Shown one piece after another: positions 13,786 through 17,849 of a stretch of 17,849 nucleotides of DNA; the first letter of the stretch is position 1; each line of letters opens with the position of its first letter. A program made the position numbers and the translations under genes. The notes under the pieces were generated by a model. The model did not search any database. It saw only the letters and a program-made list of their open reading frames with translations, and had not been told where the DNA came from. The stretch covers positions 1 through 17,849 of the forward strand of contig JBKHEJ010000030.1 of NCBI GenBank assembly GCA_046540855.1. Direction: 5' to 3'. This stretch comes from T1Sed10-7 sp046540855. Lineage in GTDB: Bacteria > Actinomycetota > Nitriliruptoria > Nitriliruptorales > Nitriliruptoraceae.

Positions 13786-15537
13786 CTACGCAGGGATCGG
13801 ACGGTCGACCTCTCGATGCAGCCACGCGCGGAAGCGCCACCGGACGGCGGCGCCCACCGCCAGGATCGCGGCGACCGTCAGCGCACCGCCGACGAGCGTG
13901 CCGGCGGTCGCGTAGCCGTAGCGGCCGAAGTTGAACTCGCTGACGATCGTCGTCGGCAGCAGCGGGAAGCCGGTCGGCTGCAGCAAGGTGGCGACCGCGA
14001 GGTCGAACACGCTGGCGCCGAAGGCGGCCAGCAGGGCCGACAGCAGCGCGGACAGCGTCAGTGGCAGCACGATGCTGCGCAGTCGGCTGCGCAGCGGTGC
14101 ACCCTGGAGCGCCGCCGCGTCGAGGAACGACGCTGGCACCTGCGAGAACGCGCCGAGCTGGACCCGCACGGTCAGCGGCACGGCACCGGCGACACCGGCG
14201 AGCACGAGCAGGGAAGGTTCGCCGTACAACGCCAGCCCGATCGGCTCGAGCCAGCGCTGGTTCCAGACGAAGATCGAGCCGACCCCGAGGATCACACCGG
14301 GCACGGCGAGCGCGGCGGTGCTGGTCACGTCGATCAGACGCCGCAGCCGGAAGGTCGAGAACACCAGCAGGTAGCAGCTGGCGAACCCCAAGGGTGCGGC
14401 CACCAGCGCCGCGAAACCGGCGATCGCGAGGGACCGCCACGCGCCCTCGAGCAGCATCGAGCCGTCAGCCAGCACGGCCACGTAGTGCGAGAGGGTGAGG
14501 TTGTCGAGGCGCAGACCGCCGCCGATGCGTTCGGCGACCGACACGTAGAGGCTGGTCCCGACCGGGACGACCAGCGCCCAGAAGCTCAGCAGCAGCACCG
14601 CGGCGGTCAGCATCCCGGCCAGGCGCGGCCGCAGCTGCTCGATCGGGCGCGCACGGGCGGTGAGGAAGTCGAAGCTGGTGCGGCGGGTCGCCCGCAGCTG
14701 CAGCGCGATCGCAGCTGCGAGGATCAGGACGAGCACGAGCGACAGGAGCCCGGCCTGGTCGAAGCGCACCGGCGCGGTACGCACGGCCGCGTAGATCGTG
14801 TAGGGCAGCGTCGGGAAGCGGTAGACCGACGACAGCGCGGCCGGCAGCCCGAAGTCGCCGATCGTGTCACAGAAGACCAGCAGGCCGCCGGCGAGCACCG
14901 CCGGCTTGAGCAGCGGCGCCCGGACCTGGAGGAACGCGCGCAGCGGCGTGGCCCCGCTCAGCCGGGCCGCGGAGGTCAGATCGTCGACGTCCCAGTGCAG
15001 CGCAGCGCGGACGGCGAGGTAGGCGTAGGGGAAGTTGACGAGGCTCATCACCACGATGAGCCCGGCTGGGCTGAGTACCACCCTCGGCACGAGATCCCAC
15101 CCGAGGACCTCGACCGCGAACCCGCTGCTGGAGGCGAACAGCACCCAACCCTGCGCGATCACGAACGACGGCATGACGATCAGCGTCCACGCCATCACGT
15201 CGACCAACTGCTGGCCGCGGAAGCTCCAGGTCGCGCGCACCAGCGCGAGGCCGGCCCCGAGCAGGGTGCCGAGCAGCGCCGTACCGGTGGCCAGCACCAG
15301 CGAGTTGCGCAGCGACACCCGCCACAGAGGCCGCTGCCACAGGTCAGCGAGGCTCGCGGCGTCCCCGACGGTCTGCTGGCCGAACAGCAGGCCCGGGAAG
15401 GCGACCTGCAACACGACCGCGGCCAGGGGGGCGATGACGGCGACAGCCAGCAGGAGCGTCACCGCCCACCCCAACGCGTCGGTCGAGGTGGGCGGCGTCA
15501 GCCCCCGCCACCGCCTCGGCAGGGCGGGGGCGACCAT
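13786..15537 (-). CDS. ABC transporter fused double permease, FbpB-like
   Basis: This is a 583-residue membrane protein with about 12 hydrophobic segments in two homologous halves, the FbpB/ThiP-type fused permease arrangement. The first half has the EAA-loop region AARLSGATPLRAFLQVRAPL and the second has DAAALQGAPLRSRLRSIVLPL. These are the cytoplasmic loops that contact the ATPase. ATG 15537 overlaps the last base of the binding-protein stop (TGATG), so translation is coupled. The ATPase starts 11 bases after its stop. It forms the whole membrane channel of an importer, with two ATPase copies. Iron(III), thiamine, putrescine-like and phosphonate importers share this layout. Confidence 0.93.
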   Translation of the reverse strand: MVAPALPRRWRGLTPPTSTDALGWAVTLLLAVAVIAPLAAVVLQVAFPGLLFGQQTVGDAASLADLWQRPLWRVSLRNSLVLATGTALLGTLLGAGLALVRATWSFRGQQLVDVMAWTLIVMPSFVIAQGWVLFASSSGFAVEVLGWDLVPRVVLSPAGLIVVMSLVNFPYAYLAVRAALHWDVDDLTSAARLSGATPLRAFLQVRAPLLKPAVLAGGLLVFCDTIGDFGLPAALSSVYRFPTLPYTIYAAVRTAPVRFDQAGLLSLVLVLILAAAIALQLRATRRTSFDFLTARARPIEQLRPRLAGMLTAAVLLLSFWALVVPVGTSLYVSVAERIGGGLRLDNLTLSHYVAVLADGSMLLEGAWRSLAIAGFAALVAAPLGFASCYLLVFSTFRLRRLIDVTSTAALAVPGVILGVGSIFVWNQRWLEPIGLALYGEPSLLVLAGVAGAVPLTVRVQLGAFSQVPASFLDAAALQGAPLRSRLRSIVLPLTLSALLSALLAAFGASVFDLAVATLLQPTGFPLLPTTIVSEFNFGRYGYATAGTLVGGALTVAAILAVGAAVRWRFRAWLHREVDRPIPA

Positions 15538-16649
15538 CAGCGCACGGCCTGGTCAGCGAAGAACTGCTTGATCTCCGCCTCGTTCTCCGCGGCGAAGGCG
15601 AGGTCCGCGAACGCGAACTCGACCTCCGCGGGCCTGCCCGGGTACTCGGGCGCGTCGACCCCGTCGAGCGTGGCGGTGTACACGCCGTCGTCGCCGGACT
15701 CGGGCTCGTTCATCAGGTAGGTCTGGGTCTCGGGATCGAGCATGAACTCGACGAACCGCTGGGCCGCCTCGAGCTTGTCGGTGCCCGCGCTGATCGCGAC
15801 GACCCGGACGCTGGCAGGAGCACCGTCCTGCGGGTACAGGAAGCCGACGGGTTCACCATCGTTGGCCAGGTTGACCGCGTTCTGCTCCTGCAGCGCGGCG
15901 ATGTGGATATCGCCCGAGATGAGGGCCTGGCCGACCGGGCCGTTCTTCTCGTACACCTTCAGGCCGTTGTCGAAGACGTCCTCGAAGAACCCGCGCCCGT
16001 CCTCCATGCCGAGCTCATCGAAGAAGTAGGACACGAAGGGGTAGGCCGGCGCGGCGATCGCCGGGTCCGCGAAGCCGATGCGGTCCCGGTAGGCCGGGTC
16101 GGCGAGCGCCGAGAAGTCGGTCGGTGGGTCCTCGACCTCGTTCACGTTGTAGGCGATGATGGCCGCAGCGTGGACGCCCACCGGGAAGTAGCCCAGGCTG
16201 TCAGGCAGGTTGGCGCGGCCGAGTTCGTTGAGGTTGTCGAGGCCATCGGGTTCCCAGCCGGTGTACAGCAGACCCTGCTGGTCGAGCCCCTCGACGCTGG
16301 CGGCACCGTCGAGGACCAGCACGTCCCACTGCGGGTTGTCACCTTCAGCGGCGATGCGGGCGAGCACCTCGCCGCCGCTGACGTCGGCGATCTCCGCGGG
16401 GATGCCGGTCTCCTCGGTGAACGCGTCGGTGAGCACGGGACCGAAGGGGTTGAGGTAGACGGTGAGTGGATCGTCCTCGGTCACGGTCTGGGCGGCGTCG
16501 CCCTCGCCCGCGCCGTCGTCGGTGGCGGTGTCGTCGTCCGCGGTGGTGGCCGCGGCTTCCTCGGTGGTCTCGGTGCCGCCGCACGCCGTGACGGCGAGCA
16601 GCAGCGCCGCCATCGCTGCGAGGAGGCGCGTTCTGCGGGACAGGTGCAT
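15537..16649 (-). CDS. ABC transporter substrate-binding lipoprotein, FbpA-like
   Basis: The 370-residue protein starts at ATG 16649 with GGAG about 8 bases upstream. It has a lipoprotein signal, VTAC, with lipid-acceptor Cys23, followed by a 35-residue Glu/Asp/Thr-rich disordered linker. The rest fits a cluster-D/family-1 periplasmic binding protein: LTVYLNPFGPVLTDAFTEETGI, WDVLVLDGAAS, VGVHAAAIIAYNVNEV, DPAYRDRIGFADP and a C-terminal FVEFMLDPETQTYLMNE. FbpA iron proteins bind ferric ion through two adjacent tyrosines. The corresponding stretch here reads VSYFFDEL, with only one Tyr, so iron binding by that mode is doubtful. The acidic linker suits a Gram-positive cell surface. It is the first gene of the importer operon. 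Confidence 0.92.
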   Translation of the reverse strand: MHLSRRTRLLAAMAALLLAVTACGGTETTEEAAATTADDDTATDDGAGEGDAAQTVTEDDPLTVYLNPFGPVLTDAFTEETGIPAEIADVSGGEVLARIAAEGDNPQWDVLVLDGAASVEGLDQQGLLYTGWEPDGLDNLNELGRANLPDSLGYFPVGVHAAAIIAYNVNEVEDPPTDFSALADPAYRDRIGFADPAIAAPAYPFVSYFFDELGMEDGRGFFEDVFDNGLKVYEKNGPVGQALISGDIHIAALQEQNAVNLANDGEPVGFLYPQDGAPASVRVVAISAGTDKLEAAQRFVEFMLDPETQTYLMNEPESGDDGVYTATLDGVDAPEYPGRPAEVEFAFADLAFAAENEAEIKQFFADQAVR

Positions 16650-17168
16650 GGCAGGCTCCGTTCGGCGTCAGGATCGCGAGAGGGTTTGCGGCCGCACGGG
16701 GCGGTACGCCCGATCCGGCGCACCTGCACCGTGCCCTGAGGATGCTACGGAGCGCGGGTTGCTGGCCCCTGTGGCACCGTTGTCGCCCGACTGAAAGATC
16801 GTGCCCCTTCTCCAGGTCGCTGGGGGGTCGTCGGCACGTCCCCTTCCCGAGCGTTCAGCATCAGGTCACTTCCTAGCCGGCCGAGGTGAACGCACGGTGT
16901 TGTGGTGCCAACGAGGGCACCAAGATCGTTCACGTAGCCGTTCACCTCGACCGCCCGCCGGAGGCCGCCTTCGGCCGGCACGGGACCGACCGGAGCGAGC
17001 CGTTCTCGAGGAGCGCGCTCGGAGCAGCTTCGAACCCCTCCGCCCAGCTACGGCTGTCGGCGCTCAACGGTCCATGGCCGCGGACGGGTCCTGCAGCCAG
17101 ACGGCATCCACCTCACCGTGCCCGGGGCCCGACGCGGTCCAGACGGGGGGACCTCGGCGCCGTCGCGG
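16650..17168. other. Non-coding gap between ABC importer and sdhC genes
   Basis: This 519-base stretch has no convincing gene; the frames that cross it lack family features. It must hold the importer promoter (minus strand). TAGCAT read on the minus strand at 16747-16742 is a possible -10 box, without a good -35. It also contains a nested inverted repeat at 16882-16949 and, toward 17169, the 3' end of the sdh operon, where I see GC-rich palindromes but no classical terminator. No tRNA, B12 or TPP riboswitch consensus was recognised. Confidence 0.6.
16882..16949. repeat. Nested inverted repeat with GTGAACG motifs
   Basis: The outer arms CGAGGTGAACG (16882-16892) and CGTTCACCTCG (16939-16949) are a perfect 11-bp inverted repeat. 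Inside them TGGTGCC (16903-16909) and GGCACCA (16916-16922) form a second perfect 7-bp hairpin with a six-base loop. CGTTCAC occurs twice, at 16927 and 16939, 12 bases apart. The arrangement suits a dimeric repressor operator or a structured RNA. It is about 230 bases upstream of the importer start. Confidence 0.75.
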
Positions 17169-17849
17169 TCAGCCGACGAGCCCGAAGACCACGGCCAGCG
17201 GGAACGAGACGTTGCCGCCGATCACGACGACCGTGAAGCCGATCGCGAAGGCCTTGCGCCAGTAGGTGAAGCGGCGGTTGTTCCAGCCCATCGACTGGAA
17301 CAGGCTCCAGGTGCCGTGGTAGATGTGGAAGCCGAGCGCCAGGTTCGCGATCACGTAGAAGGCGGCCACCAGCGGCTGTTCGAAGCTCGCCACGAGCTTC
17401 TCGAACGGGGTGGAACCGGGCGCGGCCGGGTTCACCCAGCCGAGGGTGAGGTCCGCGATGTGGAAGAGGATGAACAGCAGCACGATGACGCCGGTCCAGC
17501 GCATCGTGCGGGCCGCGAAGTCGGCCGCCACGTAGTCACGCCGTACCTGGTAGCGCTCGGGGCGTGCGTTCCGGTTCATCACCGTGAGCTGGTAGGCGGC
17601 CAGGATGTGGAAAGCCAGCGTGACGACCAGCAGGACCCGCATCCCCCACAGGGCGGCTTCCTCGGGAACGATCGGGACCAGCAGGCCGGTCCGCAGGAAG
17701 TAGGCGTAGTCGTTGAAGGACTCGGCGCCGAGGTAGATCTTGAGGTTGCCGACCATGTGGGCGAAGACGTACCCCAGCCACACGATGCCCGTGATGGCCA
17801 TGATGTACTTCTTGCCGATCGCGGAGTGGTAGAGCTCGACCAGGAACGG
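17169..17849 (-). CDS. sdhC: Succinate dehydrogenase cytochrome b558 subunit, start outside window
   Basis: The frame is open to the right edge, giving 226 visible residues beginning PFLVELYHSAIGKKYI. An internal ATG at 17801 is not the start, because this preceding segment is conserved in the family. Five membrane helices are visible. Conserved histidines lie at visible residues 31 (VFAHMVGN), 81 (AFHILAAY), 130 (LFHIADL) and 175/178 (GFHIYHGTW). These fit the two-heme, Bacillus/Wolinella-type membrane anchor of succinate:menaquinone oxidoreductase, with FNDYAYFLRTG and HGTWSLFQSMGWN. It anchors the flavoprotein and iron-sulfur subunits and passes electrons to the quinone. Those genes are not in this window; sdhA would be expected downstream in the usual order, but the DNA after the stop is the non-coding gap. 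Confidence 0.93.
   Translation of the reverse strand, partial: PFLVELYHSAIGKKYIMAITGIVWLGYVFAHMVGNLKIYLGAESFNDYAYFLRTGLLVPIVPEEAALWGMRVLLVVTLAFHILAAYQLTVMNRNARPERYQVRRDYVAADFAARTMRWTGVIVLLFILFHIADLTLGWVNPAAPGSTPFEKLVASFEQPLVAAFYVIANLALGFHIYHGTWSLFQSMGWNNRRFTYWRKAFAIGFTVVVIGGNVSFPLAVVFGLVG

Noticed and set aside
13816..15720. Plus-strand frame of 634 codons opposite the permease
   Set aside because: Gln/Arg/Glu-rich shadow of a membrane protein; the minus strand has transporter motifs and a coupled start.
17000..17060. Possible tRNA T-arm at a TTCGAAC sequence
   Set aside because: The flanking bases do not pair as a T stem and no acceptor, D or anticodon arm can be drawn.
16650..17168. Cobalamin or TPP riboswitch upstream of the importer
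   Set aside because: No B12 box or thi-box consensus is present on either strand.
1..17849. CRISPR array
   Set aside because: No regularly spaced 25-40 base repeats were seen; the only tandem repeat is the 18-bp coding repeat at 1376-1429.

Overview
This is high-GC DNA with GTG starts, four-base GTGA overlaps and few usable terminators. Together with a Ku/LigD repair operon, an MprA-like two-component system, a MutT1-like Nudix protein and a Bacillus-type (b558) SdhC, it suggests an actinobacterium, possibly from a deep high-GC lineage such as Nitriliruptoria or Acidimicrobiia. The class-level guess is inference; nothing in the window fixes it.

Layout. (1) 1-2360, minus strand: a non-homologous end-joining operon in the order ATP-dependent ligase, Ku, LigD-type polymerase (the last runs off the left edge). 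(2) 2544-4600, plus strand: a helical protein of unknown function, then four genes joined by GTGA overlaps: Phd/YefM-type antitoxin, PIN-domain toxin, ArsR-type repressor and SRPBCC (AHSA1-like) protein. An extended -10 box close to the antitoxin start suggests a leaderless transcript. (3) 4808-6694, minus strand: histidine kinase downstream of its OmpR-type response regulator. (4) 6695-9464: a rearranged block. (5) 9502-11634, plus strand: a large exported beta-propeller-like/alpha-beta hydrolase protein. (6) 11638-12583, minus strand: Nudix hydrolase and CobO-type corrinoid adenosyltransferase. (7) 12674-16649, minus strand: a three-gene ABC importer (binding lipoprotein, fused double permease, ATPase). 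(8) 16650-17168: non-coding DNA with a nested inverted repeat. (9) 17169 to the right edge, minus strand: SdhC, lacking its start.

The most unusual part is block 4. A divergent promoter, a tandem GAACCCT array that looks like the response regulator's operator, a leader and a signal-peptide sequence occur twice, at 6674-6951 and 8825-9102, with five mismatches in 278 bp. The second copy leads into a small secreted helical protein, which looks like the original target gene. The first copy leads instead into a DUF4214-like/glycoside-hydrolase-like protein, so that enzyme appears to have acquired the host promoter and secretion signal. To the left of copy 2 lies a perfect 124-bp repeat of the kinase 5' region, fused in frame to the first codons of the response regulator, with 720 bp missing. 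This is either a real duplication/insertion/deletion event or an assembly chimera; reads spanning both junctions would decide.

Working together: the regulator/kinase pair probably senses an envelope or extracellular signal and controls the secreted protein and, by promoter duplication, the enzyme next to it. The ABC importer and CobO have no visible cobalamin link beyond adjacency.
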